Shown here: positions 42,520 to 51,253 of the stretch, one piece after another
Layout: each line of letters begins with the position of its first letter
How positions within the stretch are numbered: position 1 is the first letter of the stretch
From: Lysobacter stagni
GTDB taxonomy: Bacteria > Pseudomonadota > Gammaproteobacteria > Xanthomonadales > Xanthomonadaceae
Assembly (NCBI RefSeq): GCF_030053425.1
Contig: NZ_JASGBI010000001.1
Span: 3,170,001 to 3,234,000 of the forward strand
Length of the DNA: 64,000 nt
Direction: 5' to 3'
The notes under the pieces: model-generated
Databases searched by the model: none
Told to the model about the DNA's origin: nothing
What the model saw: only the letters and a program-made list of their open reading frames with translations
Position numbers and translations under genes: made by a program

Positions 42520-43323
42520 TCAGCCCTGGGTCGTACCGGCCGATGCCGAAGCGGTCTGGGTGACGACCTGGCCGTCGATGACCGGCAGGCGGTTGTTCAC
42601 CGGACGGTCTTCCATGCGGATGGTCTGCTCCTGGCCGTTGTAGCGGTAGGTGACGTCATAGCCGACCACCTTGTCGTCCTCGCCCAGCAGGATGCGGCTG
42701 CCCGGCTTGCTGTCGGTACGCATGGTGCCGGTGGTGCCGTCCGGGTTGCGGAAGGTCACGTTGTAGCCGACGACCTTGGTCGACTGCGACGTCGACGAAG
42801 CGGTGTGGCACTGGCGCTCGGTGCGGCTGGTGACCTTGCCGCCGACGTGGCGCTTGTCGATCTGGTTGCCGATGAAGCCGCCGGCGACGGCGCCGCCCAC
42901 GGTCGCGGCCTTCTTGCCGTTGCCGCCACCGACCTGGTTGCCCAGCAGGCCCCCGATGACCGCGCCCGCGACCGTGCCGCCGACGTTGCCGTCGCGTTCC
43001 GGCGCGCGTTCCTGCACGACGACGTCCTCGCAGACTTCATGCGGGGTCGAGGTGGTGCTGGTCTCGCGGATCGCGTCCGAACCGAGGACCGTGGCGTACT
43101 GCTTTTCCTTCTCGGAGATCGCCTTGACGTTGGTCACGTCGGCGTATTCCACGTTGCCCGAGGCGATCGCACCGTCGGCAGCGACGTCCTGGCCCTGTGC
43201 GGCCGGGTCGGACGAAAGTGCCGTCTGGGCATTGTCATGGCCGCGGAAACTGTTGAAGGCGGCAACTGCAACGCCGCCAACGAGAAGCGAGGCCAGAGCA
43301 ACGGCGAGGATGTTCTTGTTCAT
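42520..43323 (-). CDS. Glycine-zipper 2TM-domain envelope protein
   Basis: A 267-residue exported protein. A signal peptide or anchor (MNKNILAVALASLLVGGVAVAA in part) is followed by an acidic linker, then the glycine zipper GAVIGGLLGNQVGGG and GAVAGGFIGNQID (about 118-152), and a soluble C-terminal region with repeats VVGYNVTFRNPDGTTG and VVGYDVTYRYNGQEQT. This resembles SlyB/17-kDa antigen-type periplasmic proteins, whose exact role is unclear. The ATG at 43323 is preceded by GAGG-like sequence. Single-gene unit with a hairpin behind it. Confidence 0.78.
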   Translation of the reverse strand: MNKNILAVALASLLVGGVAVAAFNSFRGHDNAQTALSSDPAAQGQDVAADGAIASGNVEYADVTNVKAISEKEKQYATVLGSDAIRETSTTSTPHEVCEDVVVQERAPERDGNVGGTVAGAVIGGLLGNQVGGGNGKKAATVGGAVAGGFIGNQIDKRHVGGKVTSRTERQCHTASSTSQSTKVVGYNVTFRNPDGTTGTMRTDSKPGSRILLGEDDKVVGYDVTYRYNGQEQTIRMEDRPVNNRLPVIDGQVVTQTASASAGTTQG

Positions 43324-43486
43324 TGTGAGCCTCTGCAGCGGGACGATCCCGCGGTGGTTGGATGGTGCCATTCGACCACTGGAAAGCTGAACGGCTGCCG
43401 ATTTTTTAACATCAAGCTGTCGCGACTGTGAACTGGTTCAGGGGGCGTGTTAGCGTCAGTGAGACCGCCGTCAAACTGCATCTGCC

Positions 43487-43702
43487 ATGGCCAACCCACT
43501 CACCGCCCCCCTGCTCTCCTTCCTGGGCAAGCTGAGCTTCCCGCGCCTGTTCCTGGTGACGGCGGCGCTGTTCGCCCTGGACCTGGTCGTGCCCGACTTC
43601 ATCCCCTTTGCGGACGAACTGCTGCTGGGCCTGGGCACCCTGCTCCTGGCGGGCTGGCGCAAGCGCAAGGAACTCCCGGCTCCGCCGACCACGCCGCGCT
43701 GA
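43487..43702 (+). CDS. Small membrane protein (DUF6116-like)
   Basis: A 71-residue protein with one or two hydrophobic helices (about 17-38 and 44-58) ending in a Lys/Arg/Pro tail. FPRLFLVTAALFALDLVVPD and the central VPDFIPFADELLLGL match a small xanthomonad family of unknown function that is often placed beside TatD. Its stop abuts the GTG start of the TatD-like gene. Confidence 0.72.
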   Translation: MANPLTAPLLSFLGKLSFPRLFLVTAALFALDLVVPDFIPFADELLLGLGTLLLAGWRKRKELPAPPTTPR

Positions 43703-44473
43703 GTGGACATGCTGGTCGACAGCCACTGCCACCTCGACGCCGCCGAATTCGACCCGGACCGCGACGACGTCATCGCACGTGCGCGCGCGGCAGGCGTGAC
43801 GCATCAGGTCGTGCCGGCCGTCGATGCCGCCGGCTGGCCGAAGTTGCGTGACATCTGTGCCGCCGGCGATGGCCTGCATCCGGCGTACGGGCTGCACCCG
43901 ATGTACCTGGATTCGCACCGCGACGAACACCTGTCGCAACTGCGCGGGTGGATCGAGAGCGAACGCCCCGTCGCGGTGGGCGAATGCGGACTGGACTATT
44001 TCGTCGAAGGGCTGGACCACGAACGCCAGCAGCACTTCTTCGAAGGACAGTTGCGGCTCGCGCGCGAATTCGATCTGCCCGTGATCGTGCATGCGCGTCG
44101 CGCGGTGGATGCGGTGATCGCATCGATCCGCCGCGTCGGCAGGCTGCGTGGCGTGGTGCACAGCTATTCCGGCAGCGAGGAACAGGCACGGCAACTGTGG
44201 CGCGAGGGTTTCCTGCTGGGCCTGGGCGGCCCGATCACCTACGACCGCGCGCAGCGACTGCGCCGTCTGGTGGCGACCATGCCACTGGAATACCTGCTGC
44301 TGGAGACCGATGCCCCGGATCAGCCCGATGCCGGCATCCGCGGCCAGCGCAACGAACCCGGTCGACTCACGGAAGTGCTGCGCACCGTCGCGCAGTTGCG
44401 CGACGAATCCGCCCAGCACATTGCGGCCACCACGACGGAGAACGCCCGCAGGCTGTTCGCCCTGTCTGCGTGA
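43703..44473 (+). CDS. TatD family metal-dependent hydrolase
   Basis: A 256-residue TIM-barrel hydrolase. Metal motifs are VDSHCHLDA (His-x-His-x-Asp), VGECGLDYF, IVHARRAVDAV and LLLETDAPDQP. TatD enzymes are Mg-dependent DNases active on 3' ends. GTG at 43703 is immediately after the preceding stop; the ATG at 43709 (two codons later) is an alternative. Converges on tcdA with no gap. Confidence 0.93.
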   Translation: MDMLVDSHCHLDAAEFDPDRDDVIARARAAGVTHQVVPAVDAAGWPKLRDICAAGDGLHPAYGLHPMYLDSHRDEHLSQLRGWIESERPVAVGECGLDYFVEGLDHERQQHFFEGQLRLAREFDLPVIVHARRAVDAVIASIRRVGRLRGVVHSYSGSEEQARQLWREGFLLGLGGPITYDRAQRLRRLVATMPLEYLLLETDAPDQPDAGIRGQRNEPGRLTEVLRTVAQLRDESAQHIAATTTENARRLFALSA

Positions 44474-45292
44474 TCAGCCGGCCGCGGCCCGCGGCTTGCG
44501 CAGCAATTCCAGCGCGCGCCCCACCGCCGCGAACGCGAACGTGCCGGTGATGTGCGTGGCCGCCCCCAGGCCGGCACCGCAGTCCAGCTTCAACGCGGCA
44601 TCGCCGGATACCTGCGGGCGCAGGCCGCAGACGGTGCCGTCGGGCTGCGGGTACTTCACGTTCTCAAGCGAATAGATCGCCGAGATGCCGAAGTAGCGGT
44701 CGGTGTTCTTGGGGAAATTGAACTCGCTGCGCAGTTTCTTGCGCACCAGCGCGAGCATCGCGTCGTGTTCGGTCCGCGAGAGGTCGCGCACGCGCACCAG
44801 CGTGGGGTCCGTGCGCCCGCCCGCGGAGCCGACGACGATCAGCGGCAACTTGCGGCGCCGGCACCAGGCCGCCATGACCACCTTGGTGCGGAAGCTGTCG
44901 CAGGCATCGATGACCAGGTCGAAACCGCGGTCGAGCATTTCCTCCAGGTTCGTCGGCGTGACGAAACTGGGGATGGCCTCCACCGTGATCAGCGGATTGA
45001 TGGCGCGGCTGCGCTCGGCCATCGCCTCCACCTTCACGCGGCCGTACTGTCCGGCGAGCGCGGGCAACTGGCGGTTGGTGTTGGACACGCACAGGTCATC
45101 GGCGTCGATCAACGTGAGATGGCCCACGCCAGTGCGCGCAAGCGCCTCGGCCACCCACGAACCCACGCCGCCCATCCCGACCACGGCGACCCGGCAGGTC
45201 GAAAGTCGCGCGACGGTACCCGCGCCATACAGCCGGTCGACGCCGGCGAAGCGTTCCAGCCAGGCTGGGTCGAGGGAAACTGCGGTATCCAT
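44474..45292 (-). CDS. tcdA: tRNA threonylcarbamoyladenosine dehydratase
   Basis: A 272-residue E1-like enzyme. VAVVGMGGVGSWVAEALARTG is the ATP-binding Rossmann motif. DADDLCVSNTNRQLPA and IDACDSFRTKVVMAAW are characteristic of CsdL/TcdA. It cyclises t6A to ct6A at position 37 of ANN-decoding tRNAs. The ATG at 45292 starts the family N-terminus (LDPAWLERFAGVDRLYG), an upstream in-frame extension being spurious. Divergent from the cytochrome gene, 85 bases apart. Confidence 0.94.
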   Translation of the reverse strand: MDTAVSLDPAWLERFAGVDRLYGAGTVARLSTCRVAVVGMGGVGSWVAEALARTGVGHLTLIDADDLCVSNTNRQLPALAGQYGRVKVEAMAERSRAINPLITVEAIPSFVTPTNLEEMLDRGFDLVIDACDSFRTKVVMAAWCRRRKLPLIVVGSAGGRTDPTLVRVRDLSRTEHDAMLALVRKKLRSEFNFPKNTDRYFGISAIYSLENVKYPQPDGTVCGLRPQVSGDAALKLDCGAGLGAATHITGTFAFAAVGRALELLRKPRAAAG

Positions 45293-45377
45293 GGGGCGGC
45301 ATTGTATGCGCGCGGACGTGGCTTCCACCGCAAATGTGCGTGCTATCGTGCTGCGCATTCTTGAACGGAGGCCAGGC

Positions 45378-45812
45378 ATGAGCACCCCGCCCAGTGGTTC
45401 GCGCAGCAACGCCACGAAGTATCTGTTCCTGTTCCTGGTCGGCCTGGTGATCGGCGTGGTCGCCACCGTGATGGCGGTGCGCGCCATCCAGGCACGCAAG
45501 GACCACTTCCCCGAGAGCGTGATGCACGTGCAGCAGTGGCATCTGGGCCAGCTCAAGCGCAAGGTCGAACAGAACCGCTGCGCGGCGACGGACATCCTGC
45601 CCAACCTCAAGGCGCTGCGCACGATGGCGGACGATCTGGAGTCCGCCTTCCCCGACCTGGCCGACGACAAGCGTTTCGCCGATCACGCCAGCCATCTGCG
45701 CGCGCGCCTGGATTCGGCGCTGGCCAGCCCGCCACTCAATTGCGCCGGCGTCGGCACCACGAACAAGGACATCGGCGATGCCTGCAAGGCCTGTCATCAG
45801 GACTTCCGCTGA
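45378..45812 (+). CDS. Membrane-anchored c-type cytochrome (cytochrome c'-like)
   Basis: A 144-residue protein. One N-terminal membrane helix (about 14-36, YLFLFLVGLVIGVVATVMAV) anchors a periplasmic helical domain that ends in a single heme-binding motif CKACHQDFR. A C-terminal CxxCH after a four-helix bundle is typical of class II cytochromes c. ACGGAGG precedes the ATG. Its redox partner is unknown; no oxidase or reductase genes are adjacent. Confidence 0.82.
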   Translation: MSTPPSGSRSNATKYLFLFLVGLVIGVVATVMAVRAIQARKDHFPESVMHVQQWHLGQLKRKVEQNRCAATDILPNLKALRTMADDLESAFPDLADDKRFADHASHLRARLDSALASPPLNCAGVGTTNKDIGDACKACHQDFR

Positions 45813-45955
45813 GCTTTCCGGCGCACTCCCGCGCAGGTGAACGCCACCGCAAGGCGCGTCAAGCGCGTTGATGGGCAGTTCACCTGGGCGCATCTAGCGT
45901 GGACGCACGGCGACGGGCAACCCCGTCGCCCACCTCTCCACCACAGGAGTCGCGC

Positions 45956-46450
45956 ATGAACATCCAGAACCTGCGTCTGCCTGGCATTGCCGCGGCGCTC
46001 ACGCTCGCGCTTGCCGGCTGCGCCACGTCGTCGCCCGGCTACAGCAGCGCGCCGTCCCCCAGCTACGGCGGAAGCAGCAGTTATGGCGGAACGCCCGCCA
46101 ACTGCTACGACTGCGGCACCGTGACCCGCATCGAGCAGGTTGCCACGGGCAGCAGCGCGCCCAGTGCGACAGGCGCCATCCTCGGCGGCATCGTCGGCGC
46201 CGTCGCCGGCCACGAGATCTCGGCACACACCGGCGGCAGCAAGGGCAACCAGAACGTCGCCGCGGCCGCGGGTGCGGTCGGCGGCGCGGTGGCTGGCAAT
46301 GCCATCCAGAAGAACACCAACAGCGCGGCCTTCAACGTCTATGTGCGCATGAACGACGGCCGCACCACCGTGGTGACCCAGAAGGACCTGGATGGCATCC
46401 GCGAGGGTACCTACGTGCGCGTCTACAACGGGCGGGCCTGGGCCCAGTAG
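45956..46450 (+). CDS. Glycine-zipper outer-membrane lipoprotein
   Basis: A 164-residue lipoprotein with a perfect lipobox LALAGCA (Cys about 22), a Ser/Gly/Tyr-rich linker and a short CYDCG. It has two glycine-zipper segments (GAILGGIVGAVAGHEIS and AAGAVGGAVAGNAIQ) and a C-terminal VYVRMNDGRTTVVTQKD. Members (SlyB/PcpA-like) span the envelope and may sense or buffer envelope stress. CAGGAG precedes the ATG at 45956. A strong terminator follows. Confidence 0.84.
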   Translation: MNIQNLRLPGIAAALTLALAGCATSSPGYSSAPSPSYGGSSSYGGTPANCYDCGTVTRIEQVATGSSAPSATGAILGGIVGAVAGHEISAHTGGSKGNQNVAAAAGAVGGAVAGNAIQKNTNSAAFNVYVRMNDGRTTVVTQKDLDGIREGTYVRVYNGRAWAQ

Positions 46451-46477
46451 CTTTCAGCGCCGGCACTCGATGTTTCC

Positions 46478-46506
46478 GACGGCCCGCTCACGCGGGCCGT
46501 CGTTTT
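46478..46506 (+). terminator. Rho-independent terminator after the glycine-zipper lipoprotein gene
   Basis: GACGGCCCGC-TCAC-GCGGGCCGTC-GTTTTC: ten perfect pairs and a short U-run, 27 bases after the stop. Confidence 0.85.
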
Positions 46507-46625
46507 CTGGGCCGCACCCACGGCCTTTGCGCACCGCAGCATGACGCCGCGCTCACCCGGCCCCGCGCTAAATGTCGGACCACGCGCCATCCAGGAATCG
46601 CCCCCGGGCGTCTGAAGGACCAGAG

Positions 46626-47735
46626 ATGAAGAACCCCGTCGTGCATGCCCTCGCCACCGGCGCCGTGCTGGTCGGCGCCATCGCCGCAACGAACGCGGCA
46701 CTTCCCGACGCCACGACGAATCCGCTGCGCGTCAGCATGGTCGCCCTTCCGGGCAACGGCAGCGGCTTCCTCGGTGCGGTCGAGGTCACCGTGACCAACA
46801 CCAGCCGCCACACCGTGCGGCTGCCGCAATGGCAACTGCCATCGGAATCTCCCGAGGCCCGCCAGTTCACCGTCGCTCGCGATGGCGAACCCGTGCCGTA
46901 CGAAGGGCCGCTGATCAAGCGCGGGCTGCCGCAGGCATCCGACTTCGCGATCCTGCGTCCCGGCGAAACCCGACGCGCGGTGGTCGACCTCACCGCGACC
47001 TACGACCTGGCGCGCAGCGGCGACTACCTGGTCACTTTCAACATGCCGCTGCAGCATGCGTCGCTGTCGAACGGCCGCATGCTGCGCCAGGGCAATGGTC
47101 TGCCGATGACGGCACGCAGCGAGACACTGCGCCTGTGGGTGGACGGGAACGATCAGCTCGGCGCGCAACGCACCGAAGCCGTGAACGCGAAGAAGCCCGG
47201 CGCCGGCGGAACCGTGGTCAACGGCGTGACGTACAAGAGTTGCAGCACGACCCAGATCGACACGCTGGGAAGTGCGATCTCGTCTGCGCGTGGCTATTCG
47301 GAGAATGGCAAGGGGTATCTCAACGCAGGTACGGTGGGCGCTCGCTACAGCACCTGGTTCGGCGCCTACACGTCACAGCGATACACGACCGCGCGCCAGC
47401 ATTTCGCCGCCATCGACACGGCCATGGACCAGGGCAACGGCGAGGTCACCATCAACTGCGGTTGCAACCAGAGCTACTACGCCTACGTCTACCCGACGCG
47501 GCCCTACGAGATCTTCGTCTGCCGCGCCTTCTGGAACGCGCCGCTCACCGGCACCGACTCGAAGGCCGGCACCCTGATCCATGAGATGAGCCACTTCAAC
47601 GCGGTCGCCGGTACCGACGACGTCGTATACGGCCAGACCGGTGCGCGGAACCTGGCGGCGACGAATCCCGCAGCGGCGCTCGACAACGCGGACAACCACG
47701 AGTACTTCGCCGAGAACACACCGGCGCAGAACTGA
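46626..47735 (+). CDS. Secreted M35 (deuterolysin/aspzincin) metalloendopeptidase
   Basis: A 369-residue exported protease. A signal peptide covers about residues 1-24 (TGAVLVGAIAATNAALP). A pro-region with beta-sandwich features (about 30-190) is followed by the catalytic domain. The zinc motif TLIHEMSHFNAV (HExxH) is followed by GTDDVVYGQ, the GTxxDxxYG aspzincin signature with the third ligand Asp. Relatives cleave before lysine (peptidyl-Lys endopeptidase). Likely an extracellular nutrient or predatory enzyme. Start at 46626 preserves the signal peptide. Followed by a terminator. Confidence 0.93.
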   Translation: MKNPVVHALATGAVLVGAIAATNAALPDATTNPLRVSMVALPGNGSGFLGAVEVTVTNTSRHTVRLPQWQLPSESPEARQFTVARDGEPVPYEGPLIKRGLPQASDFAILRPGETRRAVVDLTATYDLARSGDYLVTFNMPLQHASLSNGRMLRQGNGLPMTARSETLRLWVDGNDQLGAQRTEAVNAKKPGAGGTVVNGVTYKSCSTTQIDTLGSAISSARGYSENGKGYLNAGTVGARYSTWFGAYTSQRYTTARQHFAAIDTAMDQGNGEVTINCGCNQSYYAYVYPTRPYEIFVCRAFWNAPLTGTDSKAGTLIHEMSHFNAVAGTDDVVYGQTGARNLAATNPAAALDNADNHEYFAENTPAQN

Positions 47736-47750
47736 CCGGCGGCACAAAAA

Positions 47751-47776
47751 GAAAGCCCGGCATTCGCCGGGCTTTC
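47751..47776 (+). terminator. Rho-independent terminator after the M35 protease gene
   Basis: GAAAGCCCGGC-ATTC-GCCGGGCTTTC: eleven pairs, CACAAG follows. It lies between convergent genes and may serve both the protease and the cold-shock gene. Confidence 0.8.
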
Positions 47777-47818
47777 ACAAGCACATCGCGCGGTTCGCGC
47801 GATCGCCTCGAGCAGCAA

Positions 47819-48028
47819 TCAAAGCGGCTGGACGGCGTCGGCCTGCAGACCCTTCTGACCCTGGACGACCGTGAAGGAAACCTTCTGGCCTTCCTTCAGG
47901 CTCTTGAAGCCCTGGGTCTGGATCGCGCGGAAATGCACGAACACGTCTTCGCCGTTTTCACGGCTGATAAAGCCGAAGCCCTTCGCATCGTTGAACCACT
48001 TGACGGTACCGGTTTCACGGTTCGACAT
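47819..48028 (-). CDS. Cold-shock domain protein (CspA family)
   Basis: A 69-residue OB-fold protein. RNP1 KGFGFI and RNP2 VFVHF are in the pattern [17 protein letters not shown] and [10 protein letters not shown]. It binds single-stranded RNA or DNA and melts structure. AAGGAG lies ten bases before the ATG at 48028. A long upstream region (48029-48244) shared with the divergent DUF456 gene could hold its leader. Convergent with the M35 protease. Confidence 0.97.
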   Translation of the reverse strand: MSNRETGTVKWFNDAKGFGFISRENGEDVFVHFRAIQTQGFKSLKEGQKVSFTVVQGQKGLQADAVQPL

Positions 48029-48244
48029 TGTTGACTTACTCCTTGGAACGTTGCTGGTTGAAAACGCGACGGTCGCGTGCTGGTTGCAAGGAGGAAGCGA
48101 GGTGCAACGATGTAGCGGATCGATGATCAACCGCATCGGGCCACGATTCACGGTGACCCTGGCAAACACAGCGCCCGCACGGTACCCCGCGCTGGGTGAA
48201 AATGCAATCGGGGCAAAGTGCCCGTCGGAAGGGGGCAAGAACGC

Positions 48245-48730
48245 ATGGATTTACAGGCGCTTTACTACGTCCTGGCGGGCATCCTGATCCTCGTCGGCAT
48301 CGCCGGCACGGTGCTCCCCGCCCTGCCCGGACTCCCCCTGGTTTTCATCGGCATGCTGCTGGCCGCCTGGGCCGGCGACTTCCAGCGGGTGGGCTGGATA
48401 CCACTGGTCGTACTGGGCCTTCTGACCGTGCTCTCGCTGGGCATCGACCTGCTGGCGACGTCGCTCGGCGCCAAGCGCGTCGGCGCCAGCCGGCTGGCAG
48501 TCACCGGCGCACTGCTGGGTACCCTGGCCGGCCTGTTCTTCGGACTGGTCGGGCTGTTCGTCGGCCCCTTCGTGGGTGCGCTGGTGGGCGAACTCATCCA
48601 CGGACGCGAAGTGCGACGTGCCGCCACGGTCGGCTTCGGTACCTGGCTCGGCATCGCGCTCGGCGTGGTGCTCAAGATCGGGCTCGCGTTCGCGATGCTC
48701 GGACTGTTCGCGTTCGCCTGGTGGTTCTGA
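48245..48730 (+). CDS. DUF456 family membrane protein
   Basis: A 161-residue protein with about four to five hydrophobic helices. The DUF456 pattern includes [21 protein letters not shown] and [19 protein letters not shown], with a Gly-rich middle. The family is widespread and uncharacterised. GGAAGGGGG lies ahead of the ATG. Divergent from the cold-shock gene. Confidence 0.85.
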   Translation: MDLQALYYVLAGILILVGIAGTVLPALPGLPLVFIGMLLAAWAGDFQRVGWIPLVVLGLLTVLSLGIDLLATSLGAKRVGASRLAVTGALLGTLAGLFFGLVGLFVGPFVGALVGELIHGREVRRAATVGFGTWLGIALGVVLKIGLAFAMLGLFAFAWWF

Positions 48731-48807
48731 CCGCCGCGAAGTTCATCAACGACCCGGCGCACCGGTGTCAAACTGCGCCCCCTGCGTTCGCCCCCCACGA
48801 GTCACGC

Positions 48808-49989
48808 ATGCCATCACCCGCCCCGCTGCATCCGCACATCCGCCTGAAGCAGGAAATCCTGCTGGTCGCCCTGCTCTCGACGCCGGCCATGGCGTCCGCC
48901 CAGGTGCCGGCCAAACCCGCCACGCCGGAAGCGTGCGTGTCGATCACCGCCGATGCCGATCGCCTCGCCTGCTACGACGCGGCGCTGGGTCGGAACGCAC
49001 GCGACACGCGCGGCGCGGACATCGCGGCGAAGGAAGCCAAGGCCATCCAGAAGAACCTGGAGCTGGCCGAACAGGTCGCCCCCGAGGCGACTCCGCCAGC
49101 GCCTTCGGCCGGCGGCGGCGGCGACGTGTACCCGCACGAAGACCCACTGCATACCGCGATCGCCAACGCGGGCAAGGGCTCCCTGCTCGACAGCCGCTGG
49201 GAACTGGCGAAGGACTCCAAGCTGGGCGTGTTCAATTTCCGCGCCTACAAGCCGATGTACCTGCTGCCCGCGTTCTGGAGCAGCACCCCCAACGAGACAC
49301 CGATCTCACCCAACCCGAACAACACGGTCGACGCACCGATACCGGTGGACGCGCTGGAGGCAAAGTTCCAGATCAGCTTCAAGACCAAGGCCTGGGAGAA
49401 CATCTTCGGCGACAACGGCGACCTGTGGATGGCCTACACGCAGAGCTCGCGCTGGCAGGTCTACAGCCCGGACACCTCGCGCCCGTTCCGCGAGACCAAC
49501 TACGAGCCGGAGGTGATGCTCACCTTCCGCACCAACTACCGCCTGGCCGGCTGGAACGGCCGCCTGCTCGGCATCGGCGTCAACCACCAGTCCAATGGCC
49601 GCGCGGACCCGCTCTCGCGCAGCTGGAACCGCGTGGTCGGCATGGTCGGGCTGGATCGCGACAACTGGGCGGTGGTCGTGCGTCCCTGGTGGCGCGTGAA
49701 CGAGAGCTCGAGCGACGACAACAACGCCGACATCGAGGATTACGTGGGTCGCGGCGATGCGACGGTCGTCTACACCTACGGCGGTCACCAGTTCTCGCTG
49801 ATGGGCCGGCATTCGCTGCGCGGCGGCGACCGCTCGCACGGCGCCGTGCAGCTCGACTGGGGCTTCCCGATCCACAACAGCCTGCGCGGCCACGTGCAGA
49901 TATTCGACGGCTACGGCGAGAGCCTGATCGACTACAACCACCGCGCGACCTACATCGGCCTGGGAATTTCGCTGCTGGAGTGGTACTGA
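48808..49989 (+). CDS. pldA: Outer-membrane phospholipase A (OMPLA)
   Basis: A 393-residue beta-barrel enzyme. The signal peptide ends near AMASAQVP (about residue 32), followed by a short Cys-bearing region and linker. The barrel carries the catalytic motif GVNHQSNGRADPLSRSW (His and Ser of the OMPLA triad) and ends in an aromatic strand (ISLLEWY), the usual outer-membrane targeting C-terminus. It hydrolyses phospholipids that reach the outer leaflet. The 110-residue N-terminal extension before the barrel is longer than in E. coli. Confidence 0.93.
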   Translation: MPSPAPLHPHIRLKQEILLVALLSTPAMASAQVPAKPATPEACVSITADADRLACYDAALGRNARDTRGADIAAKEAKAIQKNLELAEQVAPEATPPAPSAGGGGDVYPHEDPLHTAIANAGKGSLLDSRWELAKDSKLGVFNFRAYKPMYLLPAFWSSTPNETPISPNPNNTVDAPIPVDALEAKFQISFKTKAWENIFGDNGDLWMAYTQSSRWQVYSPDTSRPFRETNYEPEVMLTFRTNYRLAGWNGRLLGIGVNHQSNGRADPLSRSWNRVVGMVGLDRDNWAVVVRPWWRVNESSSDDNNADIEDYVGRGDATVVYTYGGHQFSLMGRHSLRGGDRSHGAVQLDWGFPIHNSLRGHVQIFDGYGESLIDYNHRATYIGLGISLLEWY

Positions 49990-50026
49990 TCCCCCGGTAT
50001 CCTCGACCCGGCCCATCAACGACAGG

Positions 50027-51151
50027 ATGTCCATGACCCCGCCCCTCGACCGCCCCCGCCGCTCGTTCTTCGCCTATTCGGCCGCGCTGCTGGGAACGCT
50101 CAGCCTGTTCGCGGTGCTGTGCTTCCACTTCCCGGAACTGCTGACCAGCAAGGAGTTCCGCACCGTCTACAGTGAAGTGTTCGCGCGGCACCTGCTGCTC
50201 GTGGGACTGGTGGCCGCATTCTGCATGGGCACCGTGGCGATCCTGCGCGACCGCAATCGCCGGGTGGCACTGCTGGGCGTGGGCAGCGCCACGATGGCGG
50301 TGCTGCTGGGCGGCACCAACGTGCAGTTCGATGCCATCGGGCGGACGCCTTATTCGCTCGGCCTGGACTGGTTCGTCATTTCGCTGTTCTTCTCGGCGCT
50401 GGTGTTCGTGCCGCTGGAACGTTACCTCGGACAGCGCGCTGTCTCGCCGCTGCGTCCGGGCTGGCGCACCGACGTGACGTATTTCTTCCTGAGCCACGTG
50501 CTCGTGCAGTTCATCCTCATCCTGGTGACCGCATCGACGTCGACCGTGGCCACGCTGGCCGCGTTCCCTTCGCTGAAGGCGCTGATCCAGTCGATGCCGG
50601 TGTGGGCGCAGTTCCTGATCGCCGTGTTCGTCGCCGACCTGGCGCAGGCGCTGCTGCATCGTGCGTACCACAACACGCCGTGGCTCTGGCGCTTCCACGC
50701 CGTGCACCACTCCAGCCGCGAGATGGACTGGCTGGCCGGTTCGCGCATCCACATGGTGGAGATCGTGCTCACGCGCAGTGCGGTGATGCTGCCGTTGCTG
50801 GTGCTGGGCTTCTCGGCTTCGGCGGTGAACGCGTACGTGATCCTGGTCGGCCTGCAGGCCGTGCTGGCCCATGCCAACCTCGGCATCCGCTTCGGGTGGC
50901 TGGAATACGTGCTGGTGCTGCCGCGCTACCACCACTGGCACCACGCCCGGCACCGCGACTACATCGACGTGAACTACGCCATCCACCTGCCGCTCGTGGA
51001 CATGCTGATGGGCACCTTCAAGTTGCCGCCGGAGCCGGCATGGCCGGAGGAGTACGGCGTGATGAAACTGGAAACGGTGCCGCGCGGCATCCTGCGCCAG
51101 CACGTGATGCCCTTTCTCTCGCGCAAGACCTGGGACGACCACGTCGCCTGA
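50027..51151 (+). CDS. Sterol desaturase/fatty acid hydroxylase superfamily protein
   Basis: A 374-residue membrane protein with about six helices. Three His-box motifs of the di-iron family are present: HRAYH (about 212), HAVHH (about 225) and HHWHH with HARHRDY (about 303-310). Relatives hydroxylate or desaturate lipid tails or sterols. Starts at 50027 or at the second Met (50033), the latter better placed after CAGGA. Next gene is a patatin 102 bases on, suggesting a lipid-modifying context. Confidence 0.9.
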   Translation: MSMTPPLDRPRRSFFAYSAALLGTLSLFAVLCFHFPELLTSKEFRTVYSEVFARHLLLVGLVAAFCMGTVAILRDRNRRVALLGVGSATMAVLLGGTNVQFDAIGRTPYSLGLDWFVISLFFSALVFVPLERYLGQRAVSPLRPGWRTDVTYFFLSHVLVQFILILVTASTSTVATLAAFPSLKALIQSMPVWAQFLIAVFVADLAQALLHRAYHNTPWLWRFHAVHHSSREMDWLAGSRIHMVEIVLTRSAVMLPLLVLGFSASAVNAYVILVGLQAVLAHANLGIRFGWLEYVLVLPRYHHWHHARHRDYIDVNYAIHLPLVDMLMGTFKLPPEPAWPEEYGVMKLETVPRGILRQHVMPFLSRKTWDDHVA

Positions 51152-51253
51152 GTTCCTGCGACCGGCCGTGCCGCCGGTCGCAGCCGGTGCGATGCCTCTG
51201 GGCGATCATGTCTCCCGTTGGTTCCGGGAGATCGCATGCAGGGAGACGCCGTG

